A stretch of 64,000 nt of DNA. It comes from Myxococcales bacterium. GTDB lineage: Bacteria; Myxococcota_A; Polyangia; Palsa-1104; JAEUJZ01. The DNA lies in NCBI GenBank assembly GCA_016794465.1, contig JAEUKA010000040.1, positions 62,001 to 126,000 of the forward strand. Reading direction: 5' to 3'. Position 1 is the first letter of the stretch; each line of letters starts with the position of its first letter. The notes under the pieces are model-generated. The model was not told the origin of the DNA and ran no database searches. It saw nothing but the letters and a program-made list of their open reading frames with translations. The position numbers and the translations under genes were made by a program. Positions 25,505 through 34,565 of the stretch are shown here, in pieces.

Positions 25505-26461
25505 ATGGTGGACTCGTCGGATGGGTGGTTGCGGGTGCTGGATGGGCTGCTCTCGGTGCAGTCGCTGGTGATGGCGGTGGTGCTGGGATACCTGCTGGGG
25601 AGTGCGCTGCGCTCGCTGCTGGTGCTGGTGCTGGACAAGGGGCAGTCGCGCGGGCAGGCGGTGTGGCGGGTGCTGGCAGCGCTGCTCTATGGCGGGTGCC
25701 TGGCGGGGTACTGGTGGCTGGTCGGGTCGATGGTGACGTGGAACTTTCACACCATGCTGTGGGCGGGAGGCACGGCGCTGCTGATGGTGCTGGGGTTTGT
25801 GCTGCTGCGGCTTTTGCTGGGGCACGTCTATCAAGAGGGACTGGTGGCGACGCTGCTCAAGACGGTGGCGCTGCTTGCGGCGGTGCTGCTGGCGCTTTTG
25901 TCGGTGATGCGGGCGGGTTATCTGAACCTGACGACCGATCGGCCGCTGCTGGTGGTGGACGTGACGGGCGAGACGCGGGCTCAGACGGTGCGGTGGGCGG
26001 CACCGGATCAGCCGATGCAAGAGCGGGCGCTGCGAGCGCATCGAGTGGTGCTGCGAACGCCGCAAGGCCAGAAGGTGAGCGAGGAGTGGCTGTACGGCGA
26101 CCAAGTGGCGATCAAGGGACAGGTGCTGCGGCTGCATCCGCTGCTGAATGCGATGGGCGTGAGCAACCTGTTCGAGCTGCAGTTCGTGCACAACGGCTAC
26201 CTGACCGCCGAACGCCACAACAGTGAGCCGCACCTGGCGCGACCGCTGGTGGTCGAAGGAACGCTGGCGGCGCCGGATCGGCTGGTGCCCCTGCGCGATC
26301 GGCTGCTGGGCTGGCTCAAGACCCGACCGAAAGACAGTCACCTGGCCGTGCAGACGCTGACCAGCGAGTCAACCTACTTCCCGCTGCACGACCCCCAAGG
26401 CCAGCCCACCCACCGCACCTTCGACCTAGTCCTAACCCCCGGCGGCCTGACCGCAAGGTAA
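25505..26461 (+). CDS. Inner-membrane protein of unknown function
   Basis: The 318-residue protein has four or five hydrophobic helices in its first 145 residues (for example SLVMAVVLGYLLGSALRSLLV, VLAALLYGGCLAGYWWLVGS, TALLMVLGFVLLRLLLGHV and a following helix before RAGYLNL), then a soluble C-terminal domain of about 170 residues rich in beta strands, probably periplasmic. No family recognised. The ATG used here follows GGAGGGATG closely. It stands alone: upstream is a repeat array, downstream a hairpin-rich region and a convergent kinase gene. Confidence 0.75.
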   Translation: MVDSSDGWLRVLDGLLSVQSLVMAVVLGYLLGSALRSLLVLVLDKGQSRGQAVWRVLAALLYGGCLAGYWWLVGSMVTWNFHTMLWAGGTALLMVLGFVLLRLLLGHVYQEGLVATLLKTVALLAAVLLALLSVMRAGYLNLTTDRPLLVVDVTGETRAQTVRWAAPDQPMQERALRAHRVVLRTPQGQKVSEEWLYGDQVAIKGQVLRLHPLLNAMGVSNLFELQFVHNGYLTAERHNSEPHLARPLVVEGTLAAPDRLVPLRDRLLGWLKTRPKDSHLAVQTLTSESTYFPLHDPQGQPTHRTFDLVLTPGGLTAR

Positions 26462-26498
26462 ACAGAGTCCACTCAAAAACCAGCAGCTCGACTACAGA

Positions 26499-26578
26499 GC
26501 GTGGGGCCGACCGTAGAGCTTTTTTTCGGGTCGCCTGCGACACGGAAAAAAGTCTCGAAGGGAAGGGGGGCCCCACGC
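26499..26578. terminator. Nested inverted repeats between convergent genes, probable bidirectional terminator
   Basis: Outer arms GCGTGGGGCC (26499-26508) and GGCCCCACGC (26569-26578) are perfect over 10 bp. Inside lie a T7 run (26520-26526), the palindrome GTCGCCTGCGAC (26530-26541) and an A6 run (26546-26551) that pairs with the T-run. The T-run can serve a plus-strand transcript and the A-run a minus-strand one. The location between convergent 25505-26461 and 26591-27745 fits termination in both directions. Confidence 0.65.
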
Positions 26579-26590
26579 GTAACGCGCGCT

Positions 26591-27745
26591 TTAGGTGGTC
26601 AGCAGCGGCCACGAGATGCGGAAGCGGGTGCCTTGACCGGGCCGACTCTCGACGTGGATTTGGCCGCCCATCTCTTCGACGATCTGCTTCGAGATGGCCA
26701 GCCCCAGCCCCGTGCCCTTCTTTTTGGTGGTGAAGAACGGGTCAAAGATGTGGCTGAGGTTGCCGGGCTCGATGCCGACCCCGTTGTCCGCCACTTCGAC
26801 GATTGCGCGCCCATCGCGCTCGTCCAGCGACAGCTTGACCTCGTTGCGCTCGATCGGTCGGTCGGGCAGCGCCTGCAGCGCGTTGAGCACCAAGTTCAGC
26901 AGCACCTGCCCAACCCGAGTCGCTGAGCCATAGATGCGCGGCTTGGCCGACTGCGCGATCAGCAGCCTCGCCCGATGAATCGCCTCGGACCGAGTCAGCC
27001 GCAGCACCGAGTGCAGGACATGCGCCAAGTCGACCGGCTCGCGATCCCCAGGCTCACTGCGCGAAGACAGCAGGATGCTATCGGCGATGTCGATGAGCCG
27101 CTGCGCCCCTTCCTCGGCATCGAGCAGCGCCGCATCGACCTCTTGCAAGCTCACGCTCGCCTGCCGCGTGCCCGGCTGCTTGATCGCGTCGCCGAGCGCC
27201 TTGCGCGCAAACTGCACATTGGCCGACACAATCGACAGCGGCGTCCGGAGCTCGTGACCAATGCTGGCGGTCAGCACTCCCAGCGCATACAGCCGCTCGC
27301 TCTGGGCAATCCGGACTTGCAGCTCTTGAACCGTCGCTTTGAGCCGATAGCGCTCGACCGCATCAAGCAGCGTCGCCAGCAGCTCTTCGGCGTTCCACGG
27401 CTTGTTGAGATAACGACTGACGTGACCTCGGTTGATGGCAGCAATCGCAGCGGTCAGGTCCGAGTACGCCGTCACCAGCATCCGCACGATGTCGGGATGG
27501 CTCGCTTGCACCCGCTCACACAGGTCGATGCCGCTCATCCCGGGCATGCGCTGGTCGGCCATCAGCACCGCAATGTCGGCATTCTGGGCAATCAGCTGCA
27601 GCGCTTCATCGCCACTGCGCGCGACCACGACCTCATAGGTGGGCTCAGCAATCGCGCGAAAGGCCAGCAGGTTGGCCCGATCGTCATCGACATACAGGAC
27701 GACCGCACGACGCTGTCCGCTCTCGGCGGGCTTCCCGGTCTTCAT
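26591..27745 (-). CDS. Response regulator with histidine kinase output domain (PhcR-like)
   Basis: The 384-residue protein has an N-terminal receiver (acidic pocket at 20-22, phospho-acceptor Asp64 in LMADQRMPG, Lys115) followed by a histidine kinase: HisKA with His164 in GHELRTPL and an ATPase domain with VLNALQAL, DNGVGI and GTGLGL. No membrane helix. A receiver with a kinase as output is the reverse of normal hybrid order and is the hallmark reported for PhcR of Ralstonia. Its start overlaps the stop of the membrane kinase gene as ATGA. In the proposed circuit it would take phosphate from the upstream kinase and pass it on. Confidence 0.88.
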   Translation of the reverse strand: MKTGKPAESGQRRAVVLYVDDDRANLLAFRAIAEPTYEVVVARSGDEALQLIAQNADIAVLMADQRMPGMSGIDLCERVQASHPDIVRMLVTAYSDLTAAIAAINRGHVSRYLNKPWNAEELLATLLDAVERYRLKATVQELQVRIAQSERLYALGVLTASIGHELRTPLSIVSANVQFARKALGDAIKQPGTRQASVSLQEVDAALLDAEEGAQRLIDIADSILLSSRSEPGDREPVDLAHVLHSVLRLTRSEAIHRARLLIAQSAKPRIYGSATRVGQVLLNLVLNALQALPDRPIERNEVKLSLDERDGRAIVEVADNGVGIEPGNLSHIFDPFFTTKKKGTGLGLAISKQIVEEMGGQIHVESRPGQGTRFRISWPLLTT

Positions 27746-30345
27746 GCCGCCGCTCCTTCCCGATCTTTGCCGTTCTTGCCGAGCTGCGCCGCCGCTGGAC
27801 CTGCCACCGGAAGCTCGACGATAAATGCCGCCCCACGCCCGGGGACACTGCCCACCCGCAGCGAGCCGCCGTGCGCTTCAATGATCTGCCGCGACAGATA
27901 CAAGCCCAGCCCCGTGCCCTCGCCGGGTGCCCGGGTTGTAAAGAAGGGATCGAAGATCCGCTCGCGATTTTCCGATGGAACGCCCGCGCCTTCGTCGTGA
28001 ACCACCAGCGACAGGCTCTCTCGATCCGTCTCCGACAGCGTCAGCGAGATTCGTCCGCCTTCCGGGCTGGCCCGCACCGCGTTGTCGAGCAAGTTCAGGA
28101 ACACCTGATTGAGCTGCCGAGGCCGCGCCACAATCAGCCGGTCCGTCCGAAAGTCGCGAACGATCTGAATCGACGAGGCCCGTAGCCGATCCGCCAGCAA
28201 GCGCAGCGTCGTATCGACTCCCTTTTGCACATCGAACAGCGACAGTCCTTCGCCATCGGCGGGCCGCGCGTGCTCGGTGAGCGCGGTGGTGATCTCGGAG
28301 ATTCGCCCCACGCACTCTTCCATCATGTCGAGGATCTCGGCTTGCAGCGCTGGGCTCATCTCGCCGCGCTTGCGCAGAGCCGCCGCCCCGGTGTTGATGG
28401 CGTTGAGCGGATTCTTGATCTCGTGCGCGACCCCGGCTGCCAGCGTCCCGACCGCCGCCAAGCGCGCCGCATTGGCCACCTGCGCCGTCAAGCGCCGCAG
28501 CTTCAGCTGGACCGCCACCCGCATCAGCAGCTCTCGCGGACTAAACGGCTTGACCAGATAGTCGTCGGCGCCGTGGCTAAAGCCCTCGAGCGTCTCGTCG
28601 ATGCCACTGCGTGCCGTCAGCAGAATCACCGGCAAGGTCCGCCAGCGCAGGTCGCGCTTGATCTGCTGACACAGCTCGATGCCCGACATCTGCGGCATCA
28701 TCACGTCGGCCAGCACCAAGTCGGGCAGTCGCTCGTGAATGCTATCGAGCGCCGCTTTGCCATCGCAGGCCGTCGTGACGTGATAGTAGGGCGCGAGCAG
28801 CTCCTGGAGGAACTTGCGCAGATCGACATTGTCCTCGGCAATCAGCAGATGCGCCCGGCTGTGACCGCCGCCCGACACCAGCACCGGAATGGTCTGGCTA
28901 GAGCTTCCCTTGGCCGCCGGCTCAAGCCGTGGATCGAGCGCCCCGTCGAGGTGAACCAGCGCTTGATGTGGCCGCGCCGACAGGGACAGCTCATGCGGCG
29001 GGTGTGACGGAGGATGCGACGCCGAGTCCATCATGTCATCGCGCAGGTGTTCGTTGCCGAGCTTGAGCCGAACCGTGAAGGTTGCGCCCTCGCCGGGCTT
29101 GCTGCTGACGGTGACACTGCCGCCGTGTAGCTCGACCAGCTCTTTGACCAGCGCCAGACCGATGCCGGCCCCGCCCTGCTTGCGCCCGGCGGACTCGACG
29201 CGACGGAAGCGCTCGAAGATGTAGGCCTGCTCGCTATCGGGGATGCCCAGACCGCTGTCTTTGATCTCGATCTCAACCGCGTCGGCCAGATGGCGCAGCG
29301 TGACGTGAATGCTGCCGCCTCGGTCGGTGAACTTGAGCGCATTGCCGAGCAGGTTGGTCAGGACGACCTCGAGCTTCTCGCTATCGCCCATCAGCGAACC
29401 GGGCGATGGACTGTCGGGCAGCGTCAGCTCGAGCTTGATGCCCATGCTCTCGGCAGCCGGCTGAAACGCGCCCACCACGCTCTGGACCAGCTGCTGGAGA
29501 TCCAAGTTGGTGACCCGCAAGCGCAGCTGACCCGCCTCGAGCCGAGCCAGATCGAGCAGTCCGTCGATCAGCCGGTGCAGCCGCAGTCCGTTGCGCAGCA
29601 CCACTTGCAGGGCGTTGCGGTGAATGTCGGGAAGTCCACTGCGCGACAGCATCTCCTCAATCGGTGCGGTGATCAGCGCCAGCGGCGTCCGCAGCTCATG
29701 CGAGATGTTGGTAAAGAACTGATTTTTCAGCCGATCCAGCTCTTGAATCCGCTCGATCGAGGTCTGTAGCTCGGCACTGGTGCGGGACAGCGCGGTCTTG
29801 GCTTCCCACTCGCGGTGGGCCAGGTTGTAGCGCATCACGTTGGCAGCGACGGCAATGATGCTGGTCAAGACCAAGAAATAGAGGTTGTTAAAGAACGCTC
29901 CGTACAGCTGCGGCCCACCCCACAGCGCCGGAATCAGCCACATCAGCAGCACCAGCGTGCAGACCACCAGCGCTTGCCTGCCGCTCCACACGTAGACCAG
30001 GCCCGATCCCAAGATGCAGAGGTTCAGCCCGGCGTAGTACGGCGAGCTGGAGGCCGCACCGAGTCGGACAATCATCACCTCGATCGAGCCGGTGCAGGCG
30101 AGGATGACGATGGTAATGAGCAGGTAGCTGTGCCGGCGCAGGCTGCTGAGGCGCGACAGACCGAGCACGCCCAGCGATACCGCAGCGGCAAGCATCCGCA
30201 GCACCAGGAACTCACCGACGAACTGCCGATTGGTAAACAGGTCGAGCGACAGTCCTGCCGGCATCAGCACTGCACAGAGAATGCAGGTCAGCCGCACCGC
30301 TGCGTAGTTGTAGTCTTGAAGGTAGGACTTGAAGTCAGCGGTCAT
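27742..30345 (-). CDS. Membrane hybrid histidine kinase with two kinase modules (PhcS-like position)
   Basis: The 867-residue protein begins with about six membrane helices (15-175) and almost no periplasmic loop, a sensor type suited to lipophilic ligands. Next come kinase module 1 (His216 in NISHELRTPL, N-box near 335, GxG boxes to 400), a receiver (500-615, Asp547 in LADVMMP, Lys599), and kinase module 2 (His641 in AHEIKNPLNAI, N-box near 755, GTGLGL near 812). Two complete kinases around one receiver allow an internal phosphorelay. ATGA overlaps join it to both neighbours. It holds the place of PhcS in the phc operon, whose kinase senses a fatty-acid methyl ester. Confidence 0.9.
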   Translation of the reverse strand: MTADFKSYLQDYNYAAVRLTCILCAVLMPAGLSLDLFTNRQFVGEFLVLRMLAAAVSLGVLGLSRLSSLRRHSYLLITIVILACTGSIEVMIVRLGAASSSPYYAGLNLCILGSGLVYVWSGRQALVVCTLVLLMWLIPALWGGPQLYGAFFNNLYFLVLTSIIAVAANVMRYNLAHREWEAKTALSRTSAELQTSIERIQELDRLKNQFFTNISHELRTPLALITAPIEEMLSRSGLPDIHRNALQVVLRNGLRLHRLIDGLLDLARLEAGQLRLRVTNLDLQQLVQSVVGAFQPAAESMGIKLELTLPDSPSPGSLMGDSEKLEVVLTNLLGNALKFTDRGGSIHVTLRHLADAVEIEIKDSGLGIPDSEQAYIFERFRRVESAGRKQGGAGIGLALVKELVELHGGSVTVSSKPGEGATFTVRLKLGNEHLRDDMMDSASHPPSHPPHELSLSARPHQALVHLDGALDPRLEPAAKGSSSQTIPVLVSGGGHSRAHLLIAEDNVDLRKFLQELLAPYYHVTTACDGKAALDSIHERLPDLVLADVMMPQMSGIELCQQIKRDLRWRTLPVILLTARSGIDETLEGFSHGADDYLVKPFSPRELLMRVAVQLKLRRLTAQVANAARLAAVGTLAAGVAHEIKNPLNAINTGAAALRKRGEMSPALQAEILDMMEECVGRISEITTALTEHARPADGEGLSLFDVQKGVDTTLRLLADRLRASSIQIVRDFRTDRLIVARPRQLNQVFLNLLDNAVRASPEGGRISLTLSETDRESLSLVVHDEGAGVPSENRERIFDPFFTTRAPGEGTGLGLYLSRQIIEAHGGSLRVGSVPGRGAAFIVELPVAGPAAAQLGKNGKDREGAAA

Positions 30346-31829
30346 TTCTGAAGGACGAGAAAGAGGTTCACGCCGAGCGGCTCCGCCTCGACACGAACCT
30401 GAGCGGGCGCGGGCCTCAGCAGTTTCGCCTTATCAAGCAGCTGCTGGCGCGATCGATGAATCAGGAACCACTCGGCAAAGTACTCCATGAAGTAGCGGGT
30501 CGGGTTTGACTGATCGACGTTGCCGATCAAGATCTGCCCGCCCTCCTCGGTCCCTTCGTAGAGCGCGGACAGTAGCGCAACAAAGCTGCGGTCCGACAGG
30601 TAGTCAAACAGTCCCGCACTGTAAATCAGCTGCCGCGCGCCCATCGTGTAGCCAAGCCGCCCACCGCACAAAAGGCGTCGCACCGACTCGCGGACAAAGT
30701 GCAGCTGCGCGCCGGTACGCTCTGCCAGTGGCACCAAGCGGCGCTCGCAGTAGCTGATCGCGCGCACGTCTTGATCAATCAACATCACATCAAGCAGCGG
30801 CCCCAGGTGGGGCTCGTTTTCCAGCAGATCTTCGATCTCTCGCGCTGGCCCACTACCGACGGAGGCGATGCGAATCCGGCTCTTGCCACCTGCCGAGTGT
30901 GCCCGTACCGCCGAGCGGATCTTCTCCTGCAAAAACGAGATCCGGTTGATGTTGGCGCGCGCCGCCACTTCGCTGGTGGTGCACATGTTGAGCACGCGAC
31001 CGAACAAGCTACAGCCCTCGGCAGCGCTCGGGCGATACAGCATGTTCATCATCTCGTAGTCGCCGGCATACCCGAGCGGCTTGCGGTGCGCCCGGCGCAC
31101 GAACGGAGCCTGCAGGAACAGATCTCCCAGGTGATGCTGCGCATAGGCGCGATGGGCGGCGTGCTCATCGTCGCTCAAGTTGCCCAGCATCGGCCCCATC
31201 TGGTGACTGGCGGTCTGCACCCGAGCAATGATGCGCGGCGCGACCTCGGCCAGATATTGGGACACGATCTGGTCGCGGGTGAAAAGATCCTCACTCTCGA
31301 GCGCCGCTTCCTCTTGATCGAGAAACGTCCGCATCCGCTCTAAGTAGTTGCGGATGTCGGATACCCACTCTTTGAACTGCGGCAGGATGCGGCTCGCGTC
31401 GGCGACTCGCTCCGCCTGATCGCAGCGCGACGCAAAGCGGTAGCGGGTCTGGCGCTCGTAGAGCAGCGGCAGGTCGACCACGCCTTTTTTGATCTGCAGC
31501 CCAATGACCAGATCCTCGCCGTCGAGATGAACGTGACGGACCACCGAGTCGCTGTGGCAGATGACCTCGCCAGTCTGAAGAGAGGCATGGACCGACAGCA
31601 GCCAGTCGTCGACTTCCATCGTGCCCAGCAAGAGCGCGCCTGGAAACCGCACGCACAAGCCGCCCATCGACAGATTCTCGACCTGTCCACTGAGCACTTG
31701 GAAGCGCGGATGCCAGGCTGTGCAAGCGATCGGTCCCACGCCAAACTCGCTGGCCAGGTGACGGAGCGCTCGTAGCTTGTGGCTCGTGCGGACAGCCCTC
31801 TCCTCTTGCGCCACGGCGAGCACGGTCAT
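30342..31829 (-). CDS. PilZ-like domain fused to PhcB-type SAM methyltransferase
   Basis: The 495-residue protein starts with a PilZ-like domain (about 15-125) with NLSMGG (52-57) as the c-di-GMP motif and an RALR stretch before it in place of a clean RxxxR. After a helical linker (130-250), the segment KPLGYAGDYEMMNMLY (250-265) and a Rossmann methyltransferase with VGSGPAREIE (324-333) and acidic Asp352 follow. To my knowledge these match PhcB-type proteins, described as making the quorum signal 3-hydroxypalmitate methyl ester. Its stop overlaps the start of the membrane kinase gene, and the HTH-receiver gene ends 3 bases upstream. Signal synthesis is inference; the domain order is seen directly. 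Confidence 0.82.
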   Translation of the reverse strand: MTVLAVAQEERAVRTSHKLRALRHLASEFGVGPIACTAWHPRFQVLSGQVENLSMGGLCVRFPGALLLGTMEVDDWLLSVHASLQTGEVICHSDSVVRHVHLDGEDLVIGLQIKKGVVDLPLLYERQTRYRFASRCDQAERVADASRILPQFKEWVSDIRNYLERMRTFLDQEEAALESEDLFTRDQIVSQYLAEVAPRIIARVQTASHQMGPMLGNLSDDEHAAHRAYAQHHLGDLFLQAPFVRRAHRKPLGYAGDYEMMNMLYRPSAAEGCSLFGRVLNMCTTSEVAARANINRISFLQEKIRSAVRAHSAGGKSRIRIASVGSGPAREIEDLLENEPHLGPLLDVMLIDQDVRAISYCERRLVPLAERTGAQLHFVRESVRRLLCGGRLGYTMGARQLIYSAGLFDYLSDRSFVALLSALYEGTEEGGQILIGNVDQSNPTRYFMEYFAEWFLIHRSRQQLLDKAKLLRPAPAQVRVEAEPLGVNLFLVLQK

Positions 31830-31832
31830 GTC

Positions 31833-32396
31833 TTAAAGCCCCAATAGCTGCGTGAGCTGGTTGATATCGAGCGGCTTACGGAGGCACGCAGTCGCCCCCG
31901 CCTTCTTGAAGGCCACTTCAAGCATATCGTCGAGGCGTCCGGTCAAGGCGATGACTGCGATCTCGGCGGTGGCGGGGTTCTGGCGAATCTGCCGACAGAC
32001 CTCGACCCCATCCATGCCCGGCATCGCCGCGTCGAGCAGCACCGCGTCGGGACGATCGGTGCCGATCTTCAGCAGCCCTTCCACCGGACCTTCGGCCATC
32101 TCGACATCCAGATCGGGGAAGTTTTGCTTCAGCTGCCGCTTGGTCGACCGCAAGAACGTCGCGTCGTCGTCGATAAGCAGCATCCGCTTGGCCTGAGGAA
32201 GGAGCGTCCTCGGCACCGGCATCTGGTGATTGCGCAGAAACTCGACCAGGACCGTCGGCTCGACTCGCCGATGACCGCCCGGAGTCCGAAACGCTGGCAG
32301 CAGCCCCTTATCTATCCACGACAAGACGGTGGAAGGGCTGACTCCGATGAGATCTGCGACTGCGTGCGAAGTAAGAAACGCGTTACTGACCGCCAT
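31833..32396 (-). CDS. HTH (BldC/MerR-like) plus receiver domain protein
   Basis: The 187-residue protein joins a short excisionase/BldC-like winged HTH (residues 8-58: VADLIGVSPSTVLSWIDKG, then FRTPGGHRRV) to a C-terminal receiver (acidic 76-78, Asp122 in LLDAAMPG, Thr152, Lys174). DNA binding first and receiver last is the reverse of common response regulators. As first gene of the four-gene unit it is the likely transcriptional end point of the kinases below. A TTGACA hexamer at 32444-32449 (minus strand) could be a -35 element, but the matching -10 is weak. Confidence 0.88.
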   Translation of the reverse strand: MAVSNAFLTSHAVADLIGVSPSTVLSWIDKGLLPAFRTPGGHRRVEPTVLVEFLRNHQMPVPRTLLPQAKRMLLIDDDATFLRSTKRQLKQNFPDLDVEMAEGPVEGLLKIGTDRPDAVLLDAAMPGMDGVEVCRQIRQNPATAEIAVIALTGRLDDMLEVAFKKAGATACLRKPLDINQLTQLLGL

Positions 32397-32593
32397 TACG
32401 CAACAAACCGCCCTTTCTGATCCTGCCCGTCTGTAGTAAGCGGTGTCAAGGTGATGTCCGAGGACGACGTGGCAAGTCTCGGGAGAAGCTCTGGCGACAA
32501 CTTAGACGGCCACCTTAGCGTGCGCAGCAAAATGCTCAAATTTCCGTCCAGTGAAAGCAGCCGCGCCGACTCCCTCGACATGGAGTAGAAACG

Positions 32594-32917
32594 ATGCTCA
32601 TGAGCTGGCTCTTCCTGTTCATTGGTATCGTCCTCGAGCTGGGCGGAACGACCTGTATGAAGCTGTCCGAGGGGTTTTCGCGAATCTTACCGTCGGTGGC
32701 GATGATCCTGTTTTACATGTCGAGCCTCGGGATGCTGACGCTGGCGCTCAAGCACATTCCGCTGAACGTCGCGTATGCAATCTGGTCGGGCCTGGGCACG
32801 CTGCTGGTCGTCGTCATCGGGTTCGTCTGGTTTCACGAAGCGGTGTCGCTGCCCAAGCTCGCCTCGATCTTGCTCATCATCCTTGGGGTGATTGGGGTAA
32901 GGCTTAGTGGGACTTAG
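32594..32917 (+). CDS. Small multidrug resistance (SMR) family transporter
   Basis: The 107-residue protein has the four-helix SMR build with the essential membrane Glu15 in ELGGTTCMKLSEGF, followed by YAIWSGLGTLLVVVIG and WFHEAVS. EmrE-type members export cationic drugs and SugE/Gdx types export guanidinium by proton exchange, as antiparallel dimers. The KLSEGF sequence is closer to the EmrE/Qac branch, but substrate is not certain. The ATG two codons later is an alternative start. A single SMR gene here suggests a homodimer. It is transcribed alone between two minus-strand blocks. Confidence 0.92.
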   Translation: MLMSWLFLFIGIVLELGGTTCMKLSEGFSRILPSVAMILFYMSSLGMLTLALKHIPLNVAYAIWSGLGTLLVVVIGFVWFHEAVSLPKLASILLIILGVIGVRLSGT

Positions 32918-32939
32918 TACCACGTTGGGGCAGGTTGGA

Positions 32940-34565
32940 CTACCGGCTTCCGCGCGGCTCGTTCAGGGCCCGCAGCGCGTCGGGGGTATCGACATCGAGC
33001 ACCGTTCCATCGTCGGGCATCGGCACCGTACACACCACCGAGGCATAGCGTGACAGCAGGTCGCGAGCGCCCTGATCGCCATGAAGCTCTCGCATTGCCG
33101 GAAAGTAGCGCGCCGCCCACAGCACCGGATTGCCGCGCTGCCCAGCAAAGGTCGGGACCACCACTTCCCGACCGTCGGCAGGCTCGAAGGCCCCAATCAG
33201 CGCTTCGAGGTGCTCGGCACGCACCCTCGGCATGTCTCCCAGACAGATCAGCGCCCCGTCGGTACTGCTATCCAGCTGCGCCAGCCCGACCCGCAGCGAC
33301 GTACTGAGTCCATCGGCAAAGTGGGGATTTTCGGCAAAGACCACTGGCCGATCCGCCAGCGCCGCGCGCACCTGCTCGGCCTGGTGACCGACGACGACGA
33401 TGATCGGGCTCACCGCCGTCTCACGCAGGGCATCGACGACATGACAGATCAGCGGCTTGCCGTCGATAAGCTCGAGCAGCTTGTTGCGATCCAGCATCCG
33501 CGACGAGCGCCCCGCCGCCAGCACCACCGCCGCCACCTGCGGGGGCAGCACCGGCTCGGCACGCGGCGCCGGTCGCCACGGAACCTCATGCAGCAGCCCG
33601 CCGAGCCCCAGATCCATGATGTCGCTGGCGGTGACGGACAGCCCGGCACACAGCCGCTCGAGCACAAAGTCAAAGCCCGATCGCCGCAGCGAGCGCGCAC
33701 AGCCCGGCACTCCCAGCACTTTGGCGTCGCCCAGCGATCCGAGCAGCAGCAAGTTGCCCGGATCGACCGGCATCCCCAAATGGACCACCGAGCCGCCCGC
33801 CTGCTCGAGCGCAGCGGGAATGACATCGCGACGATCGACGATTGCCGAAGCGCCCAGCACCAAGATCGGCGAGCACTGATGTTGTACTAAATCTGATATC
33901 GCAGCCGCGACCGCAGCTTGCTCGTGGGGACAGCGCCGGATCTCGGTGATGGCTGAGCCCAGTCGCTGCGCGCGCACTCGCTGGGCCGCCGCCGCTCGAT
34001 CCAAGATCCGCTCGGAAAAGCCCGGGGTCCGCGTCAGGATGAGCCCGATCCGCCGAGGCACAAACGCCACGACTTGAATCACCGCCCGACTCTCTGGTGA
34101 CGACGGACTGGCCAGGCGAACGGCGGCTGTCACCACCGACTCGGCCACCGCAAACGGAATGATCTTGATCGTGGCCACCATGTCCCCGGCTTGCACCACC
34201 GCGTACGGCGGTAGCGTCGCCAGCGTCAGCTCGGGATCGAGGCGATTGAGCGCTCGCACCGCCTCGGCATCGACGACGACGAGTCCAGACACCACCGCGT
34301 GAACATTGCAGCGTCCAGTGCTGGCAGAAGCAGGCTGGGTACCGAGTCCGCCGACTGCTTGCGCCACCATTGCTGCGGCCCGATCTTCCTCGACATCCTC
34401 GGCGGCAAGCTGCGCCGCCCACAGCTCGGCAACGCCGTCTTGCTGCAGGTGGGCGACATCGGCGGCATCGAGTCGACGCCCTTTTTTGAATACCGTTCCG
34501 TCGGCAAGGCGCAGGGTGTGGGCAACCAGAAGACCTTCGGCGACGGCAAGCCTGCCAAACTTCAT
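32940..34565 (-). CDS. Molybdopterin-binding domain fused to MobA/MocA-like nucleotidyltransferase
   Basis: Start set at the ATG at 34565, which overlaps the xdhC stop as ATGA. The 541-residue protein has an N-terminal MoeA/MogA-like part (TGRCNVHAVVSGLVVVD, then VLGASAIVDRRDVIPAAL, MPVDPGNLLLLG and VLGVPGCARS) and a C-terminal nucleotidyltransferase (VVLAAGRSSRM with NKLLELIDGKPL, GHQAEQVRAAL, LGDMPRV). The same fusion occurs in other proteobacteria. The C-terminal half is of the MocA type, which adds CMP to molybdopterin for xanthine-dehydrogenase-family enzymes. Coupling to xdhC supports a role in cofactor loading. Confidence 0.88.
   Translation of the reverse strand: MKFGRLAVAEGLLVAHTLRLADGTVFKKGRRLDAADVAHLQQDGVAELWAAQLAAEDVEEDRAAAMVAQAVGGLGTQPASASTGRCNVHAVVSGLVVVDAEAVRALNRLDPELTLATLPPYAVVQAGDMVATIKIIPFAVAESVVTAAVRLASPSSPESRAVIQVVAFVPRRIGLILTRTPGFSERILDRAAAAQRVRAQRLGSAITEIRRCPHEQAAVAAAISDLVQHQCSPILVLGASAIVDRRDVIPAALEQAGGSVVHLGMPVDPGNLLLLGSLGDAKVLGVPGCARSLRRSGFDFVLERLCAGLSVTASDIMDLGLGGLLHEVPWRPAPRAEPVLPPQVAAVVLAAGRSSRMLDRNKLLELIDGKPLICHVVDALRETAVSPIIVVVGHQAEQVRAALADRPVVFAENPHFADGLSTSLRVGLAQLDSSTDGALICLGDMPRVRAEHLEALIGAFEPADGREVVVPTFAGQRGNPVLWAARYFPAMRELHGDQGARDLLSRYASVVCTVPMPDDGTVLDVDTPDALRALNEPRGSR

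Noticed and set aside
29815..30351. Plus-strand frames over the hybrid kinase gene and other long frames opposite GC-rich genes
   Set aside because: Typical shadow frames in GC-rich DNA: rich in Arg, Gln, His and Pro, without domains, opposite strongly supported genes.
32444..32449. Sigma-70 promoter of the phc-like operon
   Set aside because: TTGACA is present on the minus strand, but at 17 bases the -10 reads GCAGGA, too weak to call.
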